NCBI GenBank assembly: GCA_030144725.1
Contig: JASKMD010000024.1
Coordinates: 5,167,345-5,231,344, forward strand
Direction: 5' to 3'
DNA: 64,000 nt
From: Haematococcus lacustris
Lineage: Eukaryota > Chlorophyta > Chlorophyceae > Chlamydomonadales > Haematococcaceae
Shown: piece after piece, positions 28,601-35,414 of the stretch
Layout: the number at the start of each line of letters is the position of its first letter
Position numbering within the stretch: position 1 is the stretch's first letter
Program-made: the position numbers and the translations under genes
The notes under the pieces: generated by a model
Told to the model about the DNA's origin: nothing
Databases searched by the model: none
What the model saw: only the letters and a program-made list of their open reading frames with translations

Positions 28601-30182
28601 CACCTACAGGAAACTACCCCAAGATACACCAACACCCCCCACAGCCCTCCCCCCCACCTCTCACACCCCCGATACCCACTGGAGCGGCACCCACCTCCAA
28701 TCAAAGGTTGGGGACTGGAAATCATGGACATACACCGATGGCAGCTGCACCACAGCACCAGGAGCAGCCCAACGCATTGGAGCAGGCATCTACCACCCCC
28801 AGGGCACACAACAACACCAAACCATCAACCCCAGTGGAGAGGGGGCTACCAACACGATCACAAGAGCCGAGCTCGCAGCCATCAAGGCAGCACTAGACCA
28901 AGGGCACACACACATCGCCACCGACAGCCTCACCGCCATGTTTCAAATAAGGATGGCTGCCCTCCAACCCATGCGTCTCCACCTGCACAAGCACAAGGAT
29001 ATCCTTACCACCATAGTACAAACAATCAAAGCTAGCCCTACCACGATACACCTCTTCAAGGTGAGAGCACACAATGGCATCATTGGCAACGAATACGCCG
29101 ACCACACAGCCAAACTGGCAGCACAACATGATAACCATGACATCACCATCCCAGGTTGCAAGGATCCCTACCACGACATCCATTGGCTGCAAACTCCTGG
29201 GAAGGAGGACCACCCCCCCCGGCCACTAGGAGACCTGACGGGCAGCCTGAAAACACACATGCACACCAGACATAGACTTGGACTGGCCAACCAAGACTCC
29301 ATCTACTACGAGGCATGGCAGTCCATCACCCTCATAGCACACAAGATGAGCAACTTCCTTTGGCGCGATGGGGCCATCACCACGCCACAACAACGGTGCA
29401 TAATGCGCTATAGAACTGGCACTCTCTACAATCAGAAGCACGCAGTCCGTTTTGGGCTCAGCGACAGCACAAACTGCCCACTATGCGGCCAGCCGGACAG
29501 CGCCCTACACATCCTGTCAGGCTGCACTGCTACGAACAAGCTAGTCACGCACCGCCACAATGCGGCCGGCCGCGCCATCCTCCGAGCCGTGCAGGATGGA
29601 GCCCTCGGCGCCGGCCTGGTCTTCACCGATGTCGGCGACCTGTACGAGGACAGCGACACAGCTTCTCCGATCAAAAGCAAGCTCAAACGCAGAAACCTGA
29701 GACGCGCGCTCGACATAGACCCCACCACTACAGGACGAATCACCTACCCGGACGCCGTGATTATCTCCCCAAACGGGCCCTACGAAGGACCGGCGACGAA
29801 GATCCCGCTGAGGCATAGACATGTGACCCTGATAGAAATAAAATATTGCATGGACACCGACCCAACGGAACAACTACACAAAGCGACCGCGCAGCACGCC
29901 AACTTGCTTCAAGCACTCCAACCAGGCATCAACTGTGCCTCCGCAAAACAAATCAACATCATGCTAGGAGTGGGTGGCACAATATACAAGGACCACACCC
30001 ATAAGCGACTTCTAGAGCTAGGAGTAAATGACACAAACGACAACCTGCTGAAGTGGCTACACCGACATGCGATACAAACTGCACATGCACTCGTTGTAGC
30101 GAGACGGCAAGCTGAACCGCCGAAACAGCAAAGAAAGCAAACCAAACAATGGACACGAACGGCAAGGGCACCGGCTGGATGA
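19668..30182 (+). CDS. Dualen-type polyprotein: leader, 2A, 2x Josephin-like protease, APE, RT, PHD, RNase H, RLE
   Basis: 3,504 residues, no internal stop. From M1: signal-peptide-like MELDGRRKLALVLLLLLTCAG (from residue 20, an alternative start at 19,725); His-rich stretch ~241-262; hydrophobic segment ~283-303; 2A motif ending at G431/P432; Josephin-like domain 1 (Q452, C457, H559, D574); Josephin-like domain 2 (Q649, C654, H776, D791); (AP)n linker ~897-945; APE endonuclease (N1046, E1073, GDMN with D1187/N1189, SDH 1275-1277); RT ~1640-2030 (D1782, FADD with D1897/D1898); PHD finger ~2506-2570; a protease-like remnant ~2917-2945; RNase H ~3018-3155 (YTDGS, RAE, TDS, EYAD); zinc knuckle CPLCGQPDSALHILSGC at ~3270; restriction-like endonuclease with YPDAV (D3362) and IEIKY (E3390, K3392). 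It drives target-primed retrotransposition; the protease targets are unknown. Confidence 0.92.
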   Translation: MSFESPKLTSLTAVVGARAMELDGRRKLALVLLLLLTCAGRCWGGASIGGNSHPCRRLSDRPGTVRGKPHGSYAIRVTTRPLAQYNANLQALTGTTLSLADIFTPPAGTPLPKYTLKIANDSSAFSMGACVAQDAHFEHPELPAPAATNTTAIHNDLPARHNQLFDTGMQAIYVNMQGEKRHVAQLYYHLPALAVAGWYDQLAVTKMQASDADMEADMEGNAAKPYHHLPALTVMPNTLCHITNNHNPHHHNHNPHHQEPQPSVHQQLQPTHIGTTIKQHNRLMNMLMLFVICAHVLNTLYQRISHPLQPTIKDSKRCFRKHKKLIARIRATVRTTCYNLMAGIDGTQASSCALCKLANKFHLSTHGANSSHPYTVNQFNSTLHVYCTYQIAANRNGKENTPCTMDPFSAARAVYVAWLLLAAGDVEANPGPAHCEEHHSGANPNPLYFEVQIGRNCQAHSLNNAAGKHWVEPNDLHTFWKAWRDRLYDEGDRNAWTIARGDGGALSDEVIHLYLQTHFGLTLTSVAQLHTAEDWSDDKFDALAIMYATLNFLCKTNGHSMAIRKLGGHWKLLDSDSPSKAAIPIHELSPLHKTTFHEIFVISPDPAATPTQTIALRREGVCHIISHKEDNIPRYTLPNRPQPPYMECQHDNCCLVHAFNMAMGVKLIDHQAVIRHCKNLADHMQQLAQQARGMGLAVRALHTSHIYDKEGKFSLDTLNHYLHRTHHNTYLHPATQPLPRGSITPSRILGAITDTGATCTSAIILLSCSDGKGIGHATAIRHTSQGWLWLDSLRHAPQPLSTPLDWQRLQGSLLTITAGNVEHTTFVRKEIWIADPQAGYTPQDLAAHLADHTTPIDLTTEAHQTRAMPTLNTTLNPRSKKTNPINPTTKHTKRRQAAPAPAPAPAPAPAPAPAPAPAPAPAPAPAPAPALAPAPAPAPTPAPAPHPNPSPPQAAEPPPLSKPMQQVPPMTKKRRPVRVTTHDNNTKRQIRITNFFSSKTPSEPCATPSTNNNTRTGQPAITTVPTTTPNPKPIPILSNLTISTLNTQGLYTKRQDVTELILEDNPDILVLTETKIGRKSKMTPRWLQTMLRDYTWWHSHHHTAGTILAVKRSIAVATTAKANTADTAGRLVTATLQPTNSTPVILIGTYWPSGHSAAASSARLAMQDTITTLLNAHRSHLPLMIGDMNATWRPNDRSSNTTYPHDMEYRAFLHSQNLQPVQQEDRKATHRQWKEADETGQPQSTDSRIDDILTRNSPGKLRLLACASKWGGGLSDHLPLTMALDITSTGLNIPAIPTLPTLRQTCKKALTTPVSKEDQEKFKQACQDTNNNIPQLLARLQLTLRPAKTAAQAHYAAITNSCAKSIQQLTHIDGTSAPIVVNELATHMHNLLDKCLKVAIENCQTKTHNATGQHYRLRGCNKLRSHKRHTHLWIKHAQHHLSDYKGSTITDALTHVPPLPSCKIPTAAKQTALDIIRMYHKDGTPVHTALKLAYKHTKTDLQSYDKEQSAIHADRHRAAAQKLIHTKPRLANKAIFQPSSKRHTITALHDDRTGALATDPTQLVQVADRYFTRTWAATGSKSGIYLPEHCPRKAPWEQPNAIDRFTLKTGATQREEPDLEGNKAKRAWLNSTIQDTATFHTCLKQLSSGKAPGPDDIPNELLKMLPDEITTAIHDMFTVLWATGLTPTGWKTSNTVLIYKNKGSETDLANYRPIGLANTLYKLWTRMITVALYEYAEQHNVLSSCQAGFRRHQDTMTQLQSLVMALEDAKIGQQDIYALIVDFTSAFNTTDQDKALWIMYDLGFPTDAIEAVKDLYTGASSTVQLTPQLKGQPVPITRGTIQGDSLSPLLFLIYMEPLLRWLHVGGRGYEHSCLDATQHQDNTLRHQNKLSSLAFADDLIILTSCLSDLKIQAHKLTEFSTWGSLQVSGSKTKVTGILHQKAKTKVYGTNDPTAQVAAQLHGQIEVQGQTTQYLPPTQPFLYLGVNITMTLDWKHQHRRMTDTLRSRLECLRTSYASPRQTLHIVKTAVATCLAYAFPVTPCSPTDLEAWDSMITTMMKRRFGLWVSAPSAMIREDTDTFGLGCTSLAVEYNSRCVKTLLEGLQAEGRYGKVTRSMLAMQITYLSQLLAQKPSRHQTQKELQKCSRTRQLLCAHNSSLQVALQGTTIDPPLLAQLHAIHTASVAQPLDKHHTRVMRAIVGPLIALGFSGPHQLLEMKGTNIISGRELRALAKQRGRRATHKHIGALNRLRLLLQLGEEPTSDQLQAIMNHRDINLDLDLKHRQTHQSMGGLTACQWTDKSTYALPGWNWQASIASNQVIRITDLFNKPPEQPTAAPPPHTNTQHTGATTTDPQNINNKRPAPKPPTGNKSMGRVALPDATDLPLPHLNPTQLYTWKEDQATSGTVSHSQMMLNQMFRHREKIKKVFGWQITNTTFGLDRRPKAARRTHQKQQSKEEVDGTMQQQYWVTWHPSRVEKWALPLYAKNGYHPQSVKPYLRSQLRDDDCDCELCWSPNSRENDADAADMYVCDTCQRTYHWQCLLDCKCAKPSERPGSDDNAEWECPSCAPLAPHEKEARRAAADEEIVEVHWEPSAEAFTMLNHHTDFCEHMEEYKTETEARQYALTSTRKDGDINDDLMRQSMSDTARGQWQSTHGDPLRSKIRFDILPTNPQLDICPTGRCEVWLRHADFYPCQPTPAPTQALPQPITQQVVAVYNTDGKCVGVIAPARAANLLSRYNATQKNAPTPLNTSFAAELASLLARHGQATADATHTTPTPIVHILRQHLEITKERYTTPLHCSPLFEEYYSPCEKDKLFGSLGPPLLCQHQGMSWAQPTKADIIMAVRHALHAAQAPTHTPTLTAMLLPNKGRTNSATYMRWISEHPHLCTKIGTFAPHALQPDPPQAWAGSIPYTCSNKHHSLLVLIHNSSAIHHLQARNPLWLDSLRGALSQLAGRKFLPPLNTRQPPPPPAHTSLIGAGTYRKLPQDTPTPPTALPPTSHTPDTHWSGTHLQSKVGDWKSWTYTDGSCTTAPGAAQRIGAGIYHPQGTQQHQTINPSGEGATNTITRAELAAIKAALDQGHTHIATDSLTAMFQIRMAALQPMRLHLHKHKDILTTIVQTIKASPTTIHLFKVRAHNGIIGNEYADHTAKLAAQHDNHDITIPGCKDPYHDIHWLQTPGKEDHPPRPLGDLTGSLKTHMHTRHRLGLANQDSIYYEAWQSITLIAHKMSNFLWRDGAITTPQQRCIMRYRTGTLYNQKHAVRFGLSDSTNCPLCGQPDSALHILSGCTATNKLVTHRHNAAGRAILRAVQDGALGAGLVFTDVGDLYEDSDTASPIKSKLKRRNLRRALDIDPTTTGRITYPDAVIISPNGPYEGPATKIPLRHRHVTLIEIKYCMDTDPTEQLHKATAQHANLLQALQPGINCASAKQINIMLGVGGTIYKDHTHKRLLELGVNDTNDNLLKWLHRHAIQTAHALVVARRQAEPPKQQRKQTKQWTRTARAPAG
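20904..20963 (+). other. 2A ribosome-skipping (StopGo) motif
   Basis: Encodes a hydrophobic stretch followed by LLLAAGDVEANPGP, a full match to the 2A consensus D-V/I-E-x-N-P-G-P. In known 2A sequences the ribosome fails to form the Gly-Pro bond, releasing the upstream product and continuing from Pro. Here that would separate a 431-residue leader protein from the enzymatic part starting at Pro432. Confidence 0.9.
22357..22503 (+). repeat. (CCAGCC)n tract encoding an Ala-Pro linker
   Basis: About 24 hexamer units, with rare variants, encode alternating Ala-Pro between the protease domains and the APE endonuclease. Such repeats form stiff extended linkers. Copy number is likely unstable but always stays in frame. 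Confidence 0.93.
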
Positions 30183-30363
30183 GCTATGCGGGGGAGGGAG
30201 GATGTTGACATGGCCCCTGGGTGCGCCCGGTAGCCTGGCAACCCTCCCTCCCCACCCCCCCCCACCTGTCTCCGGTGGGAGGGTAGCAAGGGCACGCCCC
30301 GAGGCTACTCTCCCCCCTTAATGCACGCCCGACGGCGAGGGCGTAGTCTTTCTTTCTTTCTTT
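30183..30363 (+). other. Dualen-type 3' UTR with terminal hairpin and (CTTT)n tail
   Basis: After the stop come C/G-rich sequence and ACGCCCGACGGCGAGGGCGT (a short stem closed by ACGCCC/GGGCGT), then AGT and a CTTT tandem ending at the target duplication. There is no poly(A). A related arrangement ends the truncated copy at 39,090. The hairpin is a candidate recognition site for the element's own RT. Confidence 0.75.
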
Positions 30364-30376
30364 CTCCAGACCTGCC
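30364..30376 (+). repeat. Target-site duplication, right copy (13 bp)
   Basis: Second copy of CTCCAGACCTGCC. Reading across one copy joins the ORF2 codons ...YPPDLP to LTARAPW... in the same frame, so the pre-insertion ORF2 was continuous here. Confidence 0.95.
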
Positions 30377-33300
30377 TCTCACAGCCCGCGCCCCGTGGCA
30401 GCTACACCCCGCCCACCTCGATAACCCAGCCCTTCTCGACGGCCTGGCGGGCTTCCTAAGTCTGGAAGCCGCTCACCACGCAGCCCAGCTTGCCAGCTCC
30501 CAGGGGCCGCAGCGGCGTGACGTCCATCGGGCTAGGTGGGCGCATGTGAAGCAAGGCCTCGCTCTCTATGCCCAGCGCTCCATCAGAGCGCAACGCAGGG
30601 AGCAGCGGGATCTGCAACACCGTAGGGAGAAGGCAGCCACCGCAGCGAGGGCTCATGTGGTGTCACAACTTCGCCGTGCGGGTCAGCCCGGAGACGCAGA
30701 CCTGCGTGCGGCGGTGCAGCTGGGGGAGGTAGCAGCGCTGGCGGGGGTGCAGGACAGGGAGCAGGGGGCGCTGCGCTCCATGCAAGCCAGTGCAGTTCTG
30801 GACCAGTGCTATGGAGATCGCTCCTCTTTCTACTTCTACCACCGCGATCAGCCGGCGCACACCCCTACTCTCATCTCCTCCCTGCAGCTCCCCACCCAGC
30901 CGGGCCAGGTAGCAGACCTCTCCAGCCCTGCAGGCGTCCTGGCAGCCTGCCGTGTCTTTGAGGAGCACTTCTCGGCTTCCTCTCCCACAGGGGTGTACGC
31001 CGCCAAGCCGGTCGACCCAGCAGCTCGGGCCACCCTCCTCGCCAGCCTCACGTCCCGCCTAACCCCCGCCCAGGCGAACAGCTGCGAGGGCCCCGGAACA
31101 GACCCCATGCTGTCAGCGGAAGAGTTGGGCCACGCGTTGCAGGGGTGCGCCCACAGCAAGGCCCCTGGTAAGGACGGCCTCCCTATGGAGGTGTACGACC
31201 GGTTGTGGCCCCAGCTGGTGGGCCCGTTGCGGGCCATGTTAAGGGAGGCTCTGGCAGATACGACAGACCCCGCCCCTCTGGCAGAGTTCCTCACCGGCGT
31301 CATCACGTTGGTGCCCAAGGCTGGCAAGCCGAGGGACCAGGTGGCCGGTTACCGCCCCATCACGCTTCTCAACTGCGATGTGCGGTTGGTGGCCAGGGCG
31401 CTGGAGGACCGGCTGCAACAACCTCTGGACCTGCTAGTGTCCCTCTCCCAGTCGGCCTTCATCCTTGGGAGGGACATCAGCGATAACGTGCAGTTCCACC
31501 TCAGCCTCCTAGAGTACCTGCAGCAGCGTGGGAGCCCAGCCTGGCTCCTGTTGCTGGACCTGGCAGGGGCCTACGACAACGTGTCTTGGGGTTTGCTCCA
31601 AGACACCATGGAGGCCATGGGCTTCCGCCGGGACGGGCATGTGCGTTGGGCCCAGCTGTTGCACCGAGGGGCGAGCAGTCAGGTGTTGGTTAACGGCCGT
31701 CTCACCGACAGCTTCCCCCTAGCCTCAGGGCTACTCCAGGGCAGCGGGGCTTCCCCGCTGTACTGGTGCATCGCGCTCCAGCCCCTAGTCAGCTACCTCA
31801 GCTCCCTGCAGTTGGCAGGCCGCATCAACACGCCCACCATCCCCCACAGCCCTCTCTCCATGTGTCAGCCCACCCTCCTTCCAGTCCTCCCCTCCAAGGA
31901 GTATGCAGACGACCTCACCATCGCGGTGCTGGACAGGGTCAGGGACGGGGCGGTGGTGTTGGAGGCCCTTGGCCTGTTCCGAGCTGCAGGGGGGCTGGCC
32001 CTCAGCGTAGCCAAGAGCTCAGCGCTCTCTTGCGGTCAGCCGGTAGAGGTCTCGGCAGCGGGGCAGGAGGGGGGCAGAGCAGGGGCGGGCAGCCAAAGGG
32101 GGGAGGGCAACGCAGGGGCGGCCAGCACAGGGGAGGGCAGGGTAACAGGTTGGGTGGGGGGCAGCGGGGAGGGTGGGACGGGGGCGGACAGGGCTCAGAG
32201 GGACAAGAGCGGGACGGTGAGCCTAGAGAGGGGCAGAGGCACAGGAGCGGGCCATGGCAGAGGGGCTGGCAGCAGCAAGGACGGAGGAGGAGAGAGGCTG
32301 GACGAGGGAGGTGGTGGTCAGGAGCATCAGCAGCACAGGTCTCTCAGGGCGTACCCGTCCGGCACCTGGGGGTGCCCCTCGGGGCACCTAGCTACTCCGC
32401 CATGAGCGAGGCTGCCTTTGGAAGGGCAGCAACAGTCATGGTGGCCGCCTCCCTTCCCTGGCGACCGCAAGGTCTCAACCTGCTTGGTCGGGTGCAAGTG
32501 GCGCAGCAATGCCTAGCGTCAAAGGCCATTTACCAGATGGCGTTCGTGCAGCCCCTGGCTGCAGCCGGAGTGGCGATGGGCAAGGCGGTCAAGCACTTTG
32601 TGGCAGCCTCGGACCTACCCCAGGAGCGTAGCCCCAACATGGCCTGCCTCTACCCCAACGACGCTACTTGTGTGATGCCCCGACGGGAGGGTGGGCTGGG
32701 GCTGCCAGACCTGGAGATCACCAGCACCGCCATGCTAGCCAAAACTGTGGCCCAGCTCTTCTCGCCCAGAGTCCGGGAGTGGCAGCCCCTGTTGCACAGC
32801 CTGCTCGCCGATCCCCAACACAGCCTTAGCACCTGGGTAGTCACGGACCCCACAGCCTCCCCCGTGCCCAACCTGAGCCCCCGCCTACAGGCCCACGTCA
32901 CAGCCATTGCACAGCTCAAGCTCCACCGCGTGGTGGCCCCGGCCGCCCAATCTCACTTTTCGGTGCTCGCGGAGCCGCTGCGCTTCAACGCTCTGGTCAG
33001 ACTGCGGGGCAGGCCAGACAGTGACCCCCTGGCAGTTGAGTCCCTGCGCTGGACCCACGTCCGGCACGTGCGCGAGGCCCTCCATCGACCCCGCTCCGCC
33101 TTCGTCTCAGCTGAGCAGCAGGCAGCCGTGAGGTGGGAGGCTGACATGGCGCGGGCCACCCTGCCGGAGCCGTGGCAACAGGTGGTGGATGTTCGGCAGC
33201 TCCCAGCACCGGAGTGGGAGTGTGCGTGGGGCGGGACGGGCTTCCTGGTGCGTCGCGTTCCCTCTCAGCGGCCGACCCACTGGGTGTTACCTAGCGGTAG

Positions 33301-35002
33301 GCTGGTGGCCCTGGACGCTCAAGGGCAGGGTCCCTTGGGGGTTGTAGGGGTTCTCCCCGGGGAGGAGTGGCAGGCTGCAGCAGTGGTGCTCCTGGACAAG
33401 CCCCACTATCGGCTGTCCCCTGAGGAGCGTGCCGCCCACATGCGGCCGCTCCCGAAGCAGCGGGGGGGGGCAGCTGCCCCTACAGCGTTGGAGCCTAGGG
33501 GGGGGCAGGTGGGGGACGAGGGTGTGGGTAGGGACAGCGGGCAGACAGCGGAGGGGGGAAGGGCACAGGGTATTGGGCGCAGTAGGGGTAGGGGTGGGGG
33601 CAGGGGTCGTGGGAGGGATGGGGATCGCAGCGGGGAGCGGGGGGCAGGCTCAGCGGGCAGGGAGGCCCCCCCCTCCTGGCCTAGGGAGGAGTGGCTGCTC
33701 GGACCCTGGTCCCAAGTGCAGCTAGACCCTCAGGTTTGGGGCATGGGCAACACCTCCCTCCTGGTGCTCACCGTCAAGGCAGCACGATTGCGCCTCACGC
33801 AGCTGCAGCGGGCCCGCTTCGACCCCACCTATCCTGCTAGTGGGGGCCTATGGCCAGCCCTGTGGGGGCCGCGCCCGCCGCCAGGGGCTGAGCCACCTCA
33901 GGGGCTAGCCGTCACGGGAGCTGGCCTTCGGACCCTGGAGCAGCGCTGGCTAGATAGCGCCACCCTCCTGGCAGCGCAACGGGCAGCGGGGAGCGGGAGC
34001 AGCAGGGCAGGGATGTAGAGGAGCTGCTCCCGGAGGAAGTGCAGGGCAGCCAGACACCGCGTTGGCGTGCCACCAACGCTAGACCTCCTCCGCGGCCCAC
34101 CCCGGAGCTTAGGGCGGTGCAGCGGGCACAGCGGCAGCTAGACGCCCAGATCCGACCGGGAAGGGGGGGCAGGCACAGCGGCAACAGGCAAGCAGGCGCG
34201 CTGCCCGCTGCCGGGCATGGAGCTCTGGATGGCATGGTGGACGAACTAGCCCGCTCAGCCCAAGCCGGCCAGCCTTGCCTAGAGGTGTGGCAGGAGCTGC
34301 TGGACCCCACCCTCCGCCGGGAGCATGTCATTGTGGCGTGGCGGGTGCTGCACGGGAGCCTCATGGTGGGGGCCATGTGGGGCCACATCCTGAAAGAAGC
34401 TGCGGCCCCTGCTTCATCAGTCTGTCGCCTCTGCCAGCTGGGACCCCTGGAGACGCTCACCCATGCCTTCCTTACCTGTCCCTCCGTGGCTCCCGCTTGG
34501 GAGTGGGTGCTGGACGTGTACGAACGCCTCACAGGCACCCGCCCTCCCTCAAGCGACGCTCTCCTGCTCCTCAGCGGGCGCCCTACGCACAGCGAGGATG
34601 GCCCCTTTCACCCCCCCGATGCCCACCTGTGGCTGCGCCTTCGCGTTGCCTACTTGGGGTCGGTGTGGCGCATCCGGTGTTTGGGCCCAGCTGCAGCGCT
34701 TCAAACGCAGTCGCTCGCCCATCGGGTGGCGCAGGGAGTCATCTTCACCCTGTCATCGGCGGTGCAGCGGGACTGGTACCGGGTGGGTAGGGATATTCGA
34801 GGGCGGGCTGGGCGGCGCCGTCCCGTCCACGTGGTTCAAGGGGAGAGACCCGCGGCTGGATGAGAGGAAGTTCGCGAGCCTGTGGCCTGCAGCGTCGGGA
34901 GGGTGGTTTCAGCGGCAGCAGGGGGAGCTGGTTGTGCGTTTGTCCTTGCAGTGGCCTGTGCCCGCCCCCCCCATCCTAGGTGCCGCAGCGGAGCCCGGCT
35001 AG
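30364..35002 (+). pseudogene. L1 copy 2 ORF2, 3' part: reverse transcriptase and zinc-knuckle region, frameshifted
   Basis: RT motifs are clear: SKAPGKDGLPMEVYD, ITLVPKAG, YRPITLL, QSAFILGR, LLLDLAGAYDNVSW, GLLQGSGASPLYW and EYADDLTIAVLD. The C-terminal zinc motif is CRLCQLGPLETLTHAFLTC (34,424-34,480). Compared with copy 1, a 266-bp segment is missing at about 32,347 (deletion between CAGG repeats, shifting frame), one G is missing near 33,990, and there is a one-base difference near 34,797. An ATG at 30,321 belongs to the inserted element and is not the start. No intact RT can be made from this copy. Confidence 0.9.
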
Positions 35003-35394
35003 GGGGTTGTTGCCTGTACGGGAGGCCAGGGTATGGGAGTGGGAGTAGTGCCTGTCTGTTGGTTAGGCTGGGTAGTTTAGAGCGGGGGGGTGGTAAGGCT
35101 GGGGTTGGGAGGGAGGGGGAAGAGGGGCATTGTCTTTTTGTCCCCTGGGTAGCTAGGGGGAGCTCTTGCGGGCGGGGGGGCTCTCACGGGTGGGGGATTT
35201 TCTGGGGATGGGTCGGGAGGGTGAGTCGTTTCCTCGTTAACGTGTAGTAGGAGGGCTTGTGTCTTTTGGAGGCCTTCCAGTCTTCGACTCCTGTCTTGTG
35301 TGGTCTTGTCGCTTGGTTTGCCTGCTTTGCTCTCCTTTGACGGTTTTCTCTCCTGACCTCTCACCTAGTGCTGTTTTGGTTCCTTATCTTCCTC

Positions 35395-35414
35395 TGTAAC
35401 TCTCCTTCAAAAAA
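35395..35414 (+). promoter_or_regulatory. L1 copy 2 polyadenylation signal and short A tail
   Basis: TGTAA at 35,395-35,399 followed by six A at 35,409-35,414, the same arrangement as at the end of L1 copy 1. The next bases are kinesin last-exon sequence (duplicated block copy C). Confidence 0.8.

Larger units (their letters stand above)
19623..30363 (+). mobile_element. Dualen (RandI)-type non-LTR retrotransposon, apparently full-length and intact
   Basis: 10,741 bp between perfect 13-bp target-site duplications. It has a 45-bp leader, one 3,504-codon frame and a 181-bp 3' region ending in a hairpin and a (CTTT)n tail. It encodes both an APE endonuclease and a C-terminal restriction-like endonuclease, plus RT, RNase H and cysteine protease; this combination defines the Dualen family known from Chlamydomonas. 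The sense strand is strikingly rich in A and C compared with the GC-rich LINE around it. The intact frame and perfect duplication suggest a recent insertion. Confidence 0.93.
14743..35414 (+). mobile_element. L1-type LINE copy 2, split by the Dualen-type element
   Basis: A two-ORF non-LTR retrotransposon: ORF1 (14,888-18,799), ORF2 (18,802-19,622 continuing at 30,377), a 3' UTR from 35,003, TGTAA at 35,395-35,399 and a 6-A tail (35,409-35,414). Without the 10.75-kb insertion it is about 9.9 kb long. ORF2 has an APE endonuclease, an RT with a YADD box and a zinc-knuckle end but no RNase H, which fits the L1 clade. ORF2 also carries frameshifts, so this copy is inactive. Confidence 0.9.

Noticed and set aside
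19668..30182. RNA virus or endogenous viral polyprotein because of 2A plus protease plus polymerase
   Set aside because: RT with FADD, APE, RNase H, RLE, target-site duplications and a 3' microsatellite tail identify a non-LTR retrotransposon; no capsid or helicase is present.
30321..32405. ATG at 30,321 as start of a separate RT gene
   Set aside because: It lies in the 3' UTR of the inserted Dualen-type element; the RT frame belongs to L1 ORF2 that continues from 19,622.
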